Position numbers and translations under genes: made by a program. From positions 1-64,000 of the forward strand of contig CAJGCP010000010.1 in NCBI GenBank assembly GCA_904501885.1: a DNA stretch of 64,000 nucleotides, read 5' to 3'. A model generated the notes under the pieces. That model was not told where the DNA came from and ran no database searches. It saw only the letters and a list, made by a program, of their open reading frames with translations. The first letter of the stretch is position 1. Each line of letters opens with the position of its first letter. Below are positions 8,170 through 17,150 of this stretch, piece by piece. Origin of the DNA: an uncultured Acetatifactor sp. GTDB taxonomy: Bacteria; Bacillota; Clostridia; Lachnospirales; Lachnospiraceae.

Positions 8170-8197
8170 TTTACATTTTGCAATTTTGTATTATACT
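8170..8197 (+). promoter_or_regulatory. Likely promoter of tadA
   Basis: TTTACA (8170-8175), 16-nt spacer, TATACT (8192-8197), 35 nt before the tadA ATG. Near-consensus SigA-type elements in an otherwise AT-rich spacer. Confidence 0.45.
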
Positions 8198-8232
8198 TTA
8201 GTTAATATGACAAAAACAAAGGAAGGCACTCC

Positions 8233-8730
8233 ATGGCACTGATCAAAAGCATCTCCGAAAAATATATGAAGGAAGCCTTGAAACAGGCAAAGAAGGCATA
8301 CGCCTTAGGCGAGGTACCCATCGGTTGTGTGATTGTATATCAGGACAAAATCATTGGTCGCGGCTACAATCGGCGCAACACCGACAAAAACACCCTAGCT
8401 CATGCCGAAATTACTGCCATTAACAAAGCCAGCAAAAAAATCGGCGATTGGCGTTTGGAAGAATGCACCCTTTATGTCACCTTGGAACCCTGTCAAATGT
8501 GTGCCGGTGCCATTGTCCAAGCACGCATTCCCCAAGTGGTCATGGGCTGTATGAATCCCAAGGCCGGATGTGCCGGCTCTGTATTAAACATTCTTGAAAT
8601 GCCTGAATTTAACCATCAGGTGAATGTAACCCGCGGCATTATGGAACAGGAATGCAGCGATATGCTGAAAACTTTTTTTACCGAACTGCGCCTCCGCAAC
8701 AAGGCAGAAAAAGAAGCTAATGCTTTGTAA
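8233..8730 (+). CDS. tadA: tRNA-specific adenosine deaminase TadA
   Basis: A 165-residue zinc deaminase. The motif LAHAEITAI near residue 55 supplies the zinc His and the catalytic Glu, and TLEPCQMCAGAIVQARI near 85 supplies two zinc Cys. This is the TadA form, which converts A34 to inosine in tRNA-Arg(ACG). Length and motif spacing match the family. AAGGAAGG lies upstream of ATG. The gene ends within the 3' end of the convergent acyltransferase gene (14-bp overlap). Confidence 0.92.
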   Translation: MALIKSISEKYMKEALKQAKKAYALGEVPIGCVIVYQDKIIGRGYNRRNTDKNTLAHAEITAINKASKKIGDWRLEECTLYVTLEPCQMCAGAIVQARIPQVVMGCMNPKAGCAGSVLNILEMPEFNHQVNVTRGIMEQECSDMLKTFFTELRLRNKAEKEANAL

Positions 8731-9979
8731 TCTTATATAGTTCCTCGGTGGCAAGTCTTGTTTTTGCCACCACATCACCACCATCCGCGGGGAAACAATA
8801 ATACAACACTTCTGTATTTCCGATACAAATCATGTCGCCCAATTCATACCAATAGTAATCTGAATATAGGCTATAGGAAGCCGACGGCTTTTGTGCATAG
8901 TTAAGTTGCCCGTCGCATCCTATCAATTGAAATCCCTCTTGGGAATGTTTCAAAATGCCCTTACCCACGCGATAAATACATCTTGTGTTGACCAACATAC
9001 AAATATCTACCGGTACTTCCAAACTATAACTGCCGTTTACCAGTTCTTCACGCACGCATTCTCTCTGCCAACGGTACCAATCCGGTATATGGGAAAATTC
9101 CGTCTCACCCTCCACGGCCTTCATCTCCCCGAATTCTGTCAGTTCATATTTTTTACCGCATTGTTCACAGGTCAAATAGATGCCTTTTCCTACCATCTGC
9201 CCTTCCGTCTTACAGTGGGGGCATTTGTAAAGTACACGGTTCAAGAAATCCGCTCTAAACTTCTCAGAAACAGACACCCGGTTCTGCTGCTGCCATTTGA
9301 AATTGTCAAAAGAGAATTGCTCCTGCAGAATTTCATTCAATTCTTCTACGGATTTAGAAGCAATCTCTTCCGGGGACAAAATATATTCTACATCCGCGGA
9401 AACCCGTACCTTCCTGCGCTGCAGTCCATTGTACAAAGGGTCCAATGCAAATGCGCCATAGGTCTTAACCATCACCACCGGCACCTTCAACACCTTCAGG
9501 CATTTGCCCAAACTTTCCGGCAATGGCGTGGCAGTCCCATCAAAGCTGTAACTGGCCTCAGGATACATAAGGATAGAACTGCGCAGTTTGTTTACCGCAT
9601 AACTCATATCCTTGACCAGCGCCAAATCTGTGACAAATTTCTGTGTGGGAATACAGCCAATCAAGCGCATCAAAAGATGTTTTCCCACAAATCCGTCAGA
9701 GGTACACACGATATTATATTTCCTGGGAAAAAGAATCCGATTGGCAATTTTCAAATCAATAAAACTGGAATGGTTCATCAACACCAGACAGGGCTCTTTC
9801 TTTCTCAATTTATCCATGCCGATTTTACGGTAGGTAAATTTCACCGCCCACAAATCAAACACAGAAATCACACGAATCACAAACCCCAACAACCACATAG
9901 GTCTTGCGGGACGCTGTCTCGTTTGCCTGGGCAATGCAGCCACATAAGAATATGCTTTGTTTCTTACTTTAATCTTCAT
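8717..9979 (-). CDS. PlsC-type acyltransferase with C-terminal zinc ribbon
   Basis: A 420-residue protein. After a hydrophobic N-terminal segment (about 28-50) come the acyltransferase motifs NHSSFID (H-x4-D, near 70) and YPEASYSFDG (near 140), as in 1-acylglycerol-3-phosphate acyltransferases. From about residue 275 it has a zinc-ribbon-like segment with CPHC and CEQC, then a C-terminal domain of unknown role. Family members are usually about 240 residues, so the C-terminal ~170 residues are an addition. GAGGGG precedes ATG 9979. Membrane-associated phospholipid synthesis is likely; the acceptor is unknown. Confidence 0.75.
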   Translation of the reverse strand: MKIKVRNKAYSYVAALPRQTRQRPARPMWLLGFVIRVISVFDLWAVKFTYRKIGMDKLRKKEPCLVLMNHSSFIDLKIANRILFPRKYNIVCTSDGFVGKHLLMRLIGCIPTQKFVTDLALVKDMSYAVNKLRSSILMYPEASYSFDGTATPLPESLGKCLKVLKVPVVMVKTYGAFALDPLYNGLQRRKVRVSADVEYILSPEEIASKSVEELNEILQEQFSFDNFKWQQQNRVSVSEKFRADFLNRVLYKCPHCKTEGQMVGKGIYLTCEQCGKKYELTEFGEMKAVEGETEFSHIPDWYRWQRECVREELVNGSYSLEVPVDICMLVNTRCIYRVGKGILKHSQEGFQLIGCDGQLNYAQKPSASYSLYSDYYWYELGDMICIGNTEVLYYCFPADGGDVVAKTRLATEELYKITKH

Positions 9980-10098
9980 TCGTAACCCCTCATGTATAAG
10001 AACGCTTTCTTTCTTCCATTGTACCCTTTCTGCCCATACTTCGCAAACAAAATCACAAATATTTTGCACATTCCCTGTGAAAATCACAAGCCCTTCCC

Positions 10099-10127
10099 TT
10101 GACAAATAATCCTAAACCCGATAAACT
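10099..10127 (+). promoter_or_regulatory. Promoter of the SRP RNA
   Basis: TTGACA (10099-10104), 17-nt spacer, TAAACT (10122-10127), placing the start at about 10134, where the outer helix of the SRP RNA begins. Confidence 0.65.
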
Positions 10128-10133
10128 GAAAAA

Positions 10134-10290
10134 GCCGTATATTTTCGAGGGTAACAGTAATGAAATTCGGTCTCACGCAATGGAAATCTACGAACCGTGT
10201 CAGGTTGGGAACAAAGCAGCACTAAGTAGAATCTTCTATGTGCCGTGAGGCAACCGGGTGGAGCTGTAGTCCTTGGGGATGTACGGCCTT
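10134..10290 (+). ncRNA. ffs: Signal recognition particle RNA (short type)
   Basis: The core is unmistakable: GTCAGG-TTG-GGAA-CAA-AGCAGC (GGAA tetraloop of helix 8 and the asymmetric loop) between 10198 and 10222, enclosed by TCTCACG (10171-10177) with CGTGAGG. The outer helix continues: ATTCGGT with ACCGGGT, ACAG with CTGT, and GCCGTA (10134-10139) with TACGGC (10282-10287). It binds Ffh to target membrane proteins. The promoter directly precedes the outer helix, leaving no room for a 5' Alu domain. The 3' end is not well marked. The rest of 9980-10381 holds only leader sequence. Confidence 0.88.
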
Positions 10291-10381
10291 TGTAATGGTA
10301 GAAGTTTTAAGCAATTGCGCTTCCTGTAGAGGAACCTGCGAAGGACAGAAAATACGATAGCTTAGAGGGAAAACAAAGACC

Positions 10382-11320
10382 ATGCAGATTACCCAACACA
10401 CTGTAGATAATTTCATGAAAAGCTGCAACCTCTGTCCCAGAAAATGTGGCATCAACCGCACTGGCGGGGAAACCGGATTCTGTGGGCAAACAGCGGAACT
10501 CTATGCCGCAAGAGCTGCTTTGCACTATTGGGAAGAACCCTGCATCAGCGGTGCTTACGGACAGGATTGTCCCGGCTCCGGCACCGTATTCTTTACGGGT
10601 TGTAATCTAAGATGTGTCTTTTGTCAGAACTTTGCCATTGCCACCGGCACTTGGGGAAAGCCCATCTCCAGCGGGCGGTTGGAGGAGATCTTTCTGGAAT
10701 TGCAAGCAAAAGGGGCAGCCAATATCAATCTGGTGACCGGCACCCACTACATTCCGCAAATTGCACTTACTCTTCAGAATGCAAAATCCCATGGGCTAAC
10801 CATCCCTGTGGTCTACAATAGTTCCGGCTACGAGGAAGTGTCTTCCCTGCAATTATTGGAGGGATTGGTAGATATTTATTTGCCCGATCTAAAATATTGC
10901 AGTGCCGACTTGTCCACCCGCTATTCCCATGCCCCCAATTATTTTGAAAAGGCATGTGCCGCACTGGAAGAAATGTATCGCCAAGTATGTCCCGTCATCT
11001 TTGATGAAGCATCCGGCTTGATGCTCCGCGGTATGTTGGTACGCCATTTATTGCTCCCCGGACAGGGTGGAGATTCTAAAAAAGTGCTGCGCTACCTACA
11101 TGACACTTACGGAAATAATATCTATATTAGTATCATGAATCAATATACCCCTTTGCCCCACGCAAAGGAGTATGCTGAAATAGACCGCAGAATTACCACG
11201 AAAGAGTATGAAAAAATAATTGCATTTGCAGAAAAAATCGGCATCGAAAACGCCTTCATCCAGGAAGACGGCACCGCCGATGAAAGTTTCATTCCCGCCT
11301 TCCACGGGGAAGGGTTATAA
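10382..11320 (+). CDS. PflX-like radical SAM protein
   Basis: A 312-residue radical SAM protein. The N-terminus has a cysteine set CNLCPRKCGINR and GFCG (about residues 15-42), then the radical SAM motif CNLRCVFCQN near residue 79. This combination is typical of the PflX / COG1313-type proteins, related to glycyl-radical activases and the AmmeMemoRadiSam proteins; their substrates are largely unknown. GAGGG lies about 20 nt upstream of the ATG, so a start at Met12 (10415) is also possible. It lies about 90 nt after the SRP RNA and ends in a 6-bp overlap with the convergent next gene. Confidence 0.8.
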   Translation: MQITQHTVDNFMKSCNLCPRKCGINRTGGETGFCGQTAELYAARAALHYWEEPCISGAYGQDCPGSGTVFFTGCNLRCVFCQNFAIATGTWGKPISSGRLEEIFLELQAKGAANINLVTGTHYIPQIALTLQNAKSHGLTIPVVYNSSGYEEVSSLQLLEGLVDIYLPDLKYCSADLSTRYSHAPNYFEKACAALEEMYRQVCPVIFDEASGLMLRGMLVRHLLLPGQGGDSKKVLRYLHDTYGNNIYISIMNQYTPLPHAKEYAEIDRRITTKEYEKIIAFAEKIGIENAFIQEDGTADESFIPAFHGEGL

Positions 11321-12136
11321 ACGCACCCGCATCATATAATACCCAAAGTCCCCTGCCTGGGCCGGCTCTTTTTCACACTCGAAGCTTTCAAATCCAAACA
11401 TAATGGCCACTTGCTTCTCCCGCTCAAAAAAGCTGCCCGGCGCCCCTACATAATAGGCATACTCTGCCTGTCTTCTGATTCTAGCCAAAATCAAATGCCC
11501 GTAATTATAATATCCATGCATCAAGAAGCTATTGTTCACCTTGCGATAGGATTCCTCCTGAAAAATCAGAAAATCCGCCGGGCGAACAGACAAATATTCC
11601 CTGTCATCCCCATAGGGTTTGATATGAGGATATATTCCCCACAAATGCTGCCACTTCTCCTCGGCAATTTTATTCTGGGCATTGATCATATTTAAGACAT
11701 TCACGTCTTCAGAAACATTTTCGGCATCTAAAGGGATTGCTTCCGCTTCCAACTCATCCCCTTCCATGGATACCTCTTCCGTTTCTTTCTTCTTTGCGCG
11801 TTCTCTTTGCGCCTGCCAAATCCCCACCACATAACAATCTTCATCTAAAGGCACAATGATTTTTTCCCATTCTTCTTGCTTTTCCGGGGACTCGTCCCAC
11901 CGACAGGTAAAAACACCGTTTCCGCCGACTAATTTCATTTTTCCCAACAAATGTTCCTGCCCCGCAGTCTGCAAAATCACATCTTTTTGTGTCTCCTTCC
12001 CATAGGGCAAATCCCGAAGTATTACTTCCATGGCAATGGTTCCGTCCCTCTGCTCCACCTTCCATACGCCCGCATTTTTCAGTCGTTTCCCTTCCTCACA
12101 ATAATCCAAATATTTAATTGTTTTATGATAAGACAT
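11315..12136 (-). CDS. Conserved lachnospiral protein, DUF6128-like
   Basis: A 273-residue soluble protein with no catalytic motif I recognise. It has an N-terminal beta-rich domain (about 1-105), a charged low-complexity hinge rich in Glu and Lys (about 105-150), and a C-terminal domain with LWGIYPHIKPYGDDREYL and HGYYNYGHLILAR, as in Lachnospiraceae proteins of the DUF6128 type. The start at 12136 is chosen because GGGGG lies 9 nt upstream; an upstream in-frame ATG at 12157 lacks an RBS. Function unknown. Confidence 0.65.
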   Translation of the reverse strand: MSYHKTIKYLDYCEEGKRLKNAGVWKVEQRDGTIAMEVILRDLPYGKETQKDVILQTAGQEHLLGKMKLVGGNGVFTCRWDESPEKQEEWEKIIVPLDEDCYVVGIWQAQRERAKKKETEEVSMEGDELEAEAIPLDAENVSEDVNVLNMINAQNKIAEEKWQHLWGIYPHIKPYGDDREYLSVRPADFLIFQEESYRKVNNSFLMHGYYNYGHLILARIRRQAEYAYYVGAPGSFFEREKQVAIMFGFESFECEKEPAQAGDFGYYMMRVRL

Positions 12137-12245
12137 AAAAATACCCCCTAAACACATGATATTAAGAAACTAATATAATGTATTCAGAGGGTTGTCTATT
12201 CATGCGTCCAACCGATATCTGCGGCTCAACTAACATTCCCGGGGA

Positions 12246-13325
12246 CTATTTATTCTCTTCCAGATAGTTAATGTAGTTCACTACCATCAATGCAATCTTG
12301 AATGTCAATGCATCATCAAAATTTCTTAGATCCAGTCCCAATGCCTTTTGCAATTTTTCAATTCTATACACCAATGTATTTCTGTGCAGGAACAGTTGTC
12401 TGGAAGTTTCCGACACATTTAGGTTGTTCTCAAAAAAGGTATTGATGGTGGACAAGGTCTCATCATCCAATTCCTCGGGCACACCATTGGGGAAAACTTC
12501 CTGAATATAAATCTTACACAGGTTCACCGGCAACTGATAGATCAATCGTCCAATGCCCAGGGTGCTGTATGTGATGATATCCTTCTGCGCATAAAAAATC
12601 TTGCCCACATCCAATGCCATCTTTGCTTCCTTGTAGGACTTGGACATATCCTTCAATTCATTTACCACAGTACCCACAGCCACCTTCACATTCTTCATGG
12701 CTTCCACATTCATCATGGCAACAATGGTTCTTGCTACAGAAAAAATCTCTTCTGCGTCCTGCGGGTTTTCTATCGTCTTAATCAGGATGACGGTATTTTC
12801 ATCTACAGCAGTGACATAATCTCCGGAAACATCAGAGAACATTCCCTTCAAAAGTTCCGTTACTATAGGATCATTTTCACCCTGCGGTTCTATCAGGAAA
12901 ACAGCCCTGGAGACAGCATCTTCCACACGTAGACGCTTTGCCCTGTTGTAGATATCCACTAAAAGCAGATTGTCCATCAGCAGATTCTGGAGAAAACTAC
13001 TTCGGTCAATTTTATCCCTGTAGGCTGCGGCCAGATTTTTCAACTGGCTGGCTGCAATTCTGCCCACCGTGTAATTGTCCTCACCGATGGCCACCACCAC
13101 GTAGGCCACTTCTTCTTGCTCCATTACCTTCAATAGGTGATACTCTCCCATAATCTGACTGTCCGCGGGAGATGCCACAAAGGTTGTGATAACACCGCCT
13201 TCTATATTCATTTCCTCACAGGTGGATGCAAGTTCCTTGCCATATACATCAAACACACATAGTTCCACTTTTGTGATGGCTTTTAATTCATCTATACTGA
13301 TTTGAATATTTTGATTTGAAATCAT
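12246..13325 (-). CDS. PucR/CdaR-type transcriptional regulator, likely regulator of the diol dehydratase genes
   Basis: A 359-residue regulator. The C-terminus has the PucR-type helix-turn-helix: NNLNVSETSRQLFLHRNTLVYRIEKLQ followed by the conserved hydrophobic tail (motif described by positions about 300-350). The middle part resembles the GGDEF-like domain of CdaR/PucR proteins, and the N-terminal ~130 residues may sense a small molecule. GGGGATTGAC precedes ATG. It lies 10 nt after pduO on the same strand at the end of the diol dehydratase operon, so control of that operon is a reasonable inference. Confidence 0.8.
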   Translation of the reverse strand: MISNQNIQISIDELKAITKVELCVFDVYGKELASTCEEMNIEGGVITTFVASPADSQIMGEYHLLKVMEQEEVAYVVVAIGEDNYTVGRIAASQLKNLAAAYRDKIDRSSFLQNLLMDNLLLVDIYNRAKRLRVEDAVSRAVFLIEPQGENDPIVTELLKGMFSDVSGDYVTAVDENTVILIKTIENPQDAEEIFSVARTIVAMMNVEAMKNVKVAVGTVVNELKDMSKSYKEAKMALDVGKIFYAQKDIITYSTLGIGRLIYQLPVNLCKIYIQEVFPNGVPEELDDETLSTINTFFENNLNVSETSRQLFLHRNTLVYRIEKLQKALGLDLRNFDDALTFKIALMVVNYINYLEENK

Positions 13326-13334
13326 GTCAATCCC

Positions 13335-13847
13335 CTATCTTTTCGCCGCATCCGTCTGTCTGGCAAGCACATACAGATAATCGGATAATCGGTTAATATA
13401 CTGCAGAGACTGTGCCGAGAAAGAAAGTTTCCTGTCACAAACTGCCATCAACCGCTCTGCTCTGCGCGCTACAGTACGTGCCACATCCATGTGAGCACCT
13501 CGAAGCGTTTCGCCGGGGCAATGGAATCTTTTTTCTCTGACAAAGCTCATCTCTATATTATCGATGGCCTTTTCCAAAAGTTGCACTTCCTTTTCTTCCA
13601 CACCGGGACCTTGACGGAAATTGCACGCTATTGCACCACTGATCTTCAAAATATTCTCCTGAATTCTCAAAAGAAGTCTTGCTAAATCAGGGCACTCGCA
13701 TTCAGCCCGTACCACGCCCATTTGACTGTTCAATTCGTCCAAAGTACCCAAAAGTTGGATGATGTCATCCCCTTTGGATACCCTTCCTCTGTTGGGCAGG
13801 GAGGTGGTCAGTTTATCTCCTGTTTTTGTGTAAATCTTATTTTCCAC
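13335..13847 (-). CDS. pduO: Cob(I)alamin adenosyltransferase, PduO type
   Basis: A 170-residue enzyme that makes adenosylcobalamin from ATP and cob(I)alamin. The family signatures are present: YTKTGD near the N-terminus (ATP binding), LGTLDELNSQMG near 32, VARRAERLM near 125, and YINRLSDYLYVLAR near 148. The start is GTG, preceded by TGAGG; the nearby ATG is out of frame and stops at once. It sits in the diol dehydratase operon, where it would supply the coenzyme for PduCDE and its reactivase. Confidence 0.9.
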   Translation of the reverse strand: MENKIYTKTGDKLTTSLPNRGRVSKGDDIIQLLGTLDELNSQMGVVRAECECPDLARLLLRIQENILKISGAIACNFRQGPGVEEKEVQLLEKAIDNIEMSFVREKRFHCPGETLRGAHMDVARTVARRAERLMAVCDRKLSFSAQSLQYINRLSDYLYVLARQTDAAKR

Positions 13848-13882
13848 GTTTCATTCCTCACTTTGATTCGCGAATAAATTGC

Positions 13883-14257
13883 CTATGATAGAAAAGGTTG
13901 TTTTTTGACAAAGCGTGCAGCGTTCTGGCCCAATCCCTTGGGAGACACCACCGCCAAAGTATCCTGCACCGATATTGCCTCATCCGCCACTGCACTACAA
14001 AGGGATTTTTCATTTCCCAAACTCTCATGGGTAAGGGTGGCTTTATCTCCGCAGACACCAATCCCCACTCCCAGAGTGGATTCCTGCGCTGCCATATGGG
14101 CCAATGCTCCTGCAGAAATATTTGTTTGAGCTGCAGAGGAATATTCCTCACATCGGTACAACAGCCCCTCTTCTTCTATACCAGCGCAAATTTTCTCAAT
14201 AAATTTCTCCCGGGCCCCCAGCGTCAGGAGAACAATCTCCGGTTTCTTAGCAACCAT
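13883..14257 (-). CDS. pduH: Diol dehydratase reactivase small subunit (DdrB/PduH type)
   Basis: A 124-residue protein that matches the small reactivase subunit: a Rossmann-like N-terminus (PEIVLLTLGAREKFIEKI), GVGIGVCGDKATLTHESL in the middle, and QNAARFVKKQPF at the end, which resembles the medium dehydratase subunit it displaces. With the large subunit it releases damaged cobalamin from inactivated dehydratase. RBS AGAGGTAAAGA; the gene starts 3 nt after the stop of the large subunit, so translational coupling is likely. Confidence 0.85.
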   Translation of the reverse strand: MVAKKPEIVLLTLGAREKFIEKICAGIEEEGLLYRCEEYSSAAQTNISAGALAHMAAQESTLGVGIGVCGDKATLTHESLGNEKSLCSAVADEAISVQDTLAVVSPKGLGQNAARFVKKQPFLS

Positions 14258-14260
14258 TCT

Positions 14261-16081
14261 TTACCTCTTTTCTGAAGTTCCCGACATTACCAAACCGGTT
14301 GCCACTGCATTTCTGGGTCCTTCCGTGGCACGGATATTGCCCCGTCCACACACGATTCTGTACTGGGACAGACTTTCCGTCAACATTTCCGGCACTTCGA
14401 AGTCCTCTGCGGATCCTCCCACCAACACCACGTTGGGGATTTTTTTCAGGTCGCCGTTTTCTGCCACTTCTTGCAGCGCACGAACTACATTTTTCACAAA
14501 TACTTTTCGTTTCGCATCCCGTCTGACTTCCACGATACGCTCCATGGGAATATCTTCTTCCACGCGAATCATCCGATCCGGTGCAAGCATCACCACGCAA
14601 CCGTAGTATCTGGGGTCAATAGACTCTGCAAAGAATTGCATTTCTCCGCTTTCCAGTCTCATATGGTAGAGACTTTCTACTTTTGCAAGGGGATACTTCT
14701 TCAGAAGCTCTGCTTCATTTCTATCCTTCAAACCCAGCTCGGTCTGTATCAAAAGCGTCACCAATTCGCCGGCGCCGGCTTTATGGGTCATGCGCATTTT
14801 CCCTGTTTCATCCATCATTGCAGCATCTGTGGATCCACCACCCATATCGATGATTGCCAAAGGCAACCTGGTGCCGGGGGTGGTACATGCTCCCAACAAC
14901 GCCATGGCCGCTTCTACGCCGGCCACAGTCACATTCACATGGAGACGGCTCTGCAATTCTTCTGCAATTTTACGCATAGGGAGCTGCTGTGTTTTTACCA
15001 TAGCCGCAATGCCCACAGCCTTTTCCATGCAGGTTTCCCCTGCCAGTGCTCCTGCAATCTGCACAGGTGCCAAGGTATCAATAGCCAACACATCTGTAAT
15101 GTGGATGGATTCTTTCCCTTCTCCCGTAAGTCGGCTCATACTATCCTTCATACGGTCAAACATATTACCCACATTGGTGTTTTTCTGTCCCTGTACATCG
15201 GAAAGACGTCCCGCCACATTGGAAAGGGCCATGATTTTCTCTGCTCCGGCATCCACATTTACGGCGTATTCCTTACCATCCTCGCTTTTCAGGTATAACT
15301 CGCCTGCAGGTAATACATTTTCTGCTATATATCCATGCAATGTCTTAATAACCACTGCACTCTTTTTGCCAATCAAACTTTTAGCAATGGGAGTAACCAA
15401 CCTGGTTTCCTCTGCATTTAATTCCAACAAGGTAGCGATGCCATAGGGGTTAGACAATTGTCTGATGACCTGACCGGACATGGCCACTTCGATGGCTGCC
15501 ATTTTTTCATCGGGGATTTTGTCGATACGCAATACCTCATCCACAATGGGAATCTTTTTTTCCAGACGGTTCCATACCAAAACCGCTTCATCTGCCTGCA
15601 AAATCAATCCCACGATTTTCACATAGCCATTCAGACTATTTACCACTTCTGCCACTCTGTCGTATCCGTAAGTTTTATCCACCACCAGGATATAAGGTCG
15701 CTCGGCAACCACTTTGGACAGGTTCTCAATGTGTAAGGTATAGCCCACTGCGGTACCCACGCCTGCCGGGGTAGAGGGATTGTGACCAATCATAGAAGAA
15801 TCGGTGATGATGGTTTCGGTAATGGTTTCCATGGCCGTGTCACCGATAACAGGGGCTGACTCATTTAATCTTATGTACTCTAAATCGGAAGTCGACAGGC
15901 TGATTTTGCCCATGGCTTCCTCCAATGCAGACACGATGCCGGGAATATTGTCCACAGTACCCTTGATGCCCGTAGTGGCATGGGTGGCACTGCTCAGGAA
16001 CTGAATGTCCCCTCCCCGGATGCGTCCGATACATACTTCAGTTGTAGAATTTCCAATGTCAACTCCGGCAACTAAACTCAA
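14261..16081 (-). CDS. pduG: Diol dehydratase reactivase large subunit (DdrA/PduG type)
   Basis: A 606-residue actin/Hsp70-fold ATPase. The phosphate-binding motif GVDIGNSTTEV is at the N-terminus, LAIIDMGGGSTDAAMMDE is in the middle, and VLVGGSAEDFEVPEML is near the C-terminus. It matches the length of PduG/DdrA (about 610). It uses ATP to exchange inactive cobalamin on PduCDE. The start is TTG, overlapping the pduE stop (TTGA), with GAGGGG 9 nt upstream; this indicates translational coupling. Confidence 0.92.
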   Translation of the reverse strand: MSLVAGVDIGNSTTEVCIGRIRGGDIQFLSSATHATTGIKGTVDNIPGIVSALEEAMGKISLSTSDLEYIRLNESAPVIGDTAMETITETIITDSSMIGHNPSTPAGVGTAVGYTLHIENLSKVVAERPYILVVDKTYGYDRVAEVVNSLNGYVKIVGLILQADEAVLVWNRLEKKIPIVDEVLRIDKIPDEKMAAIEVAMSGQVIRQLSNPYGIATLLELNAEETRLVTPIAKSLIGKKSAVVIKTLHGYIAENVLPAGELYLKSEDGKEYAVNVDAGAEKIMALSNVAGRLSDVQGQKNTNVGNMFDRMKDSMSRLTGEGKESIHITDVLAIDTLAPVQIAGALAGETCMEKAVGIAAMVKTQQLPMRKIAEELQSRLHVNVTVAGVEAAMALLGACTTPGTRLPLAIIDMGGGSTDAAMMDETGKMRMTHKAGAGELVTLLIQTELGLKDRNEAELLKKYPLAKVESLYHMRLESGEMQFFAESIDPRYYGCVVMLAPDRMIRVEEDIPMERIVEVRRDAKRKVFVKNVVRALQEVAENGDLKKIPNVVLVGGSAEDFEVPEMLTESLSQYRIVCGRGNIRATEGPRNAVATGLVMSGTSEKR

Positions 16082-16470
16082 AGTAGTACCCCTCTTTTTT
16101 TATAAATTTCAGCTGCCTCCAGCACCATTTTGGCACATCTGGGGGCTTTATATTTTTCCAACAATTCCTGTGCCATCAGCACCAACTCTTCATAAGTGGC
16201 TCTGTTGGGGCGAAGCTTGTTGTACATTTTCAGAATGACATCATCCGGCACATCCACCAGCTCGGAAGCCCGCTCCATATTCTCCGCCATAATCGGATTA
16301 TCGTTTTCGCGGCACACCTGGCCCTGCTTCATCAGGGTCTCTTTGGAAATTTTGATGTCTTCTGCCGTCACATTGCCGTTTCGCACTTCCTCCAATGTGA
16401 TATCTTTTAATTTTTTACCACTCTTTGAGGTAATCGTATCTTTTTCGTATTCACCTAAAGGATAATTCAT
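16078..16470 (-). CDS. pduE: Diol/glycerol dehydratase small subunit
   Basis: A 130-residue gamma subunit with DYPL-like NYPLGEYEKDTITSKSGKKL at the start and the conserved block MKQGQVCRENDNPIMAENMERASELV. It lacks the N-terminal targeting extension of Salmonella PduE and so resembles the shorter DhaC/GldC-like form. GGAGAATGAC precedes ATG 16470; a longer in-frame reading has no better RBS. Part of the alpha2beta2gamma2 B12 enzyme with the two upstream genes. Confidence 0.9.
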   Translation of the reverse strand: MNYPLGEYEKDTITSKSGKKLKDITLEEVRNGNVTAEDIKISKETLMKQGQVCRENDNPIMAENMERASELVDVPDDVILKMYNKLRPNRATYEELVLMAQELLEKYKAPRCAKMVLEAAEIYKKRGVLL

Positions 16471-16484
16471 GTCATTCTCCCTTT

Positions 16485-17117
16485 CTATGCGTTCCACTCG
16501 ATATAGGGAATTTTCTCGTCCAAGCATTCGGTCTCTTTGATATGCATCAAAGCAGCCTTCACCTGATACTTAGGTCTGGTCATCGGGTCATTCTCCACGG
16601 TGATGGGGGTCACTCTCTCACCCTTCACATACTTGGCACTGTTTTTTCCCACTTTACGGTAGGTCTCCAAGGTCATCAAAGGTGCCTGGGGAAACAATTC
16701 CAAATTAGACAAAGGATATAAATCCTTCTGATGAATCACGGTGGTTCCCTTGGACTGGATACCGATACCAATACCGGACCCGCTTAATTTCGCGGCTTCC
16801 AAGCCCATAAAGCACACATCAGAGGTCTTCAGGATTTTCACCACCCTGGGATGCATCCCTTCTTCCTCAATACCGGCTTTCACCTCATCTATTACCTGCT
16901 GCAAGTCCAATCCGTTGATGGTTCTATGTATTTTCGTCTGGAATCCGGGGCCCACACCAATCACCACTTCTTTGGGGTCAGTTCCCTTGGTGGCAACCTT
17001 AGCATCGGAGTAATCCTCCTTTTTGCTCTGTGTGGTTTGTTCCACGCCTCTTTGCTTCATCACCTCTTTGATGACTTGCGCTACAACTTCTTCAATTACT
17101 TCTTCATTATATTTCAT
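16485..17117 (-). CDS. pduD: Diol/glycerol dehydratase medium subunit
   Basis: A 210-residue beta subunit that helps bind adenosylcobalamin. The core has VVIGVGPGFQTKIHRTI and SGSGIGIGIQSKGTTVIHQKDL, both typical of PduD. The first ~25 residues, MKYNEEVIEEVVAQVIKEVM, form an amphipathic helix joined by a polar linker, which resembles the microcompartment encapsulation peptide of PduD. AGGAGAAATAGCC precedes ATG 17117. No shell genes are in the window. Confidence 0.9.
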   Translation of the reverse strand: MKYNEEVIEEVVAQVIKEVMKQRGVEQTTQSKKEDYSDAKVATKGTDPKEVVIGVGPGFQTKIHRTINGLDLQQVIDEVKAGIEEEGMHPRVVKILKTSDVCFMGLEAAKLSGSGIGIGIQSKGTTVIHQKDLYPLSNLELFPQAPLMTLETYRKVGKNSAKYVKGERVTPITVENDPMTRPKYQVKAALMHIKETECLDEKIPYIEWNA

Positions 17118-17150
17118 GGCTATTTCTCCTGCCAAAAGTATTTACGGAAT

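Noticed and set aside
8891..9985. A 364-codon plus-strand ORF opposite the acyltransferase gene.
   Set aside because: Shadow; the opposite strand has clear enzyme motifs and a good RBS.
12137..12245. A possible regulatory RNA or terminator in the spacer between the PucR-type regulator and the DUF6128-like gene.
   Set aside because: I found no stable hairpin with a T-run and no conserved element; it is left as plain spacer.
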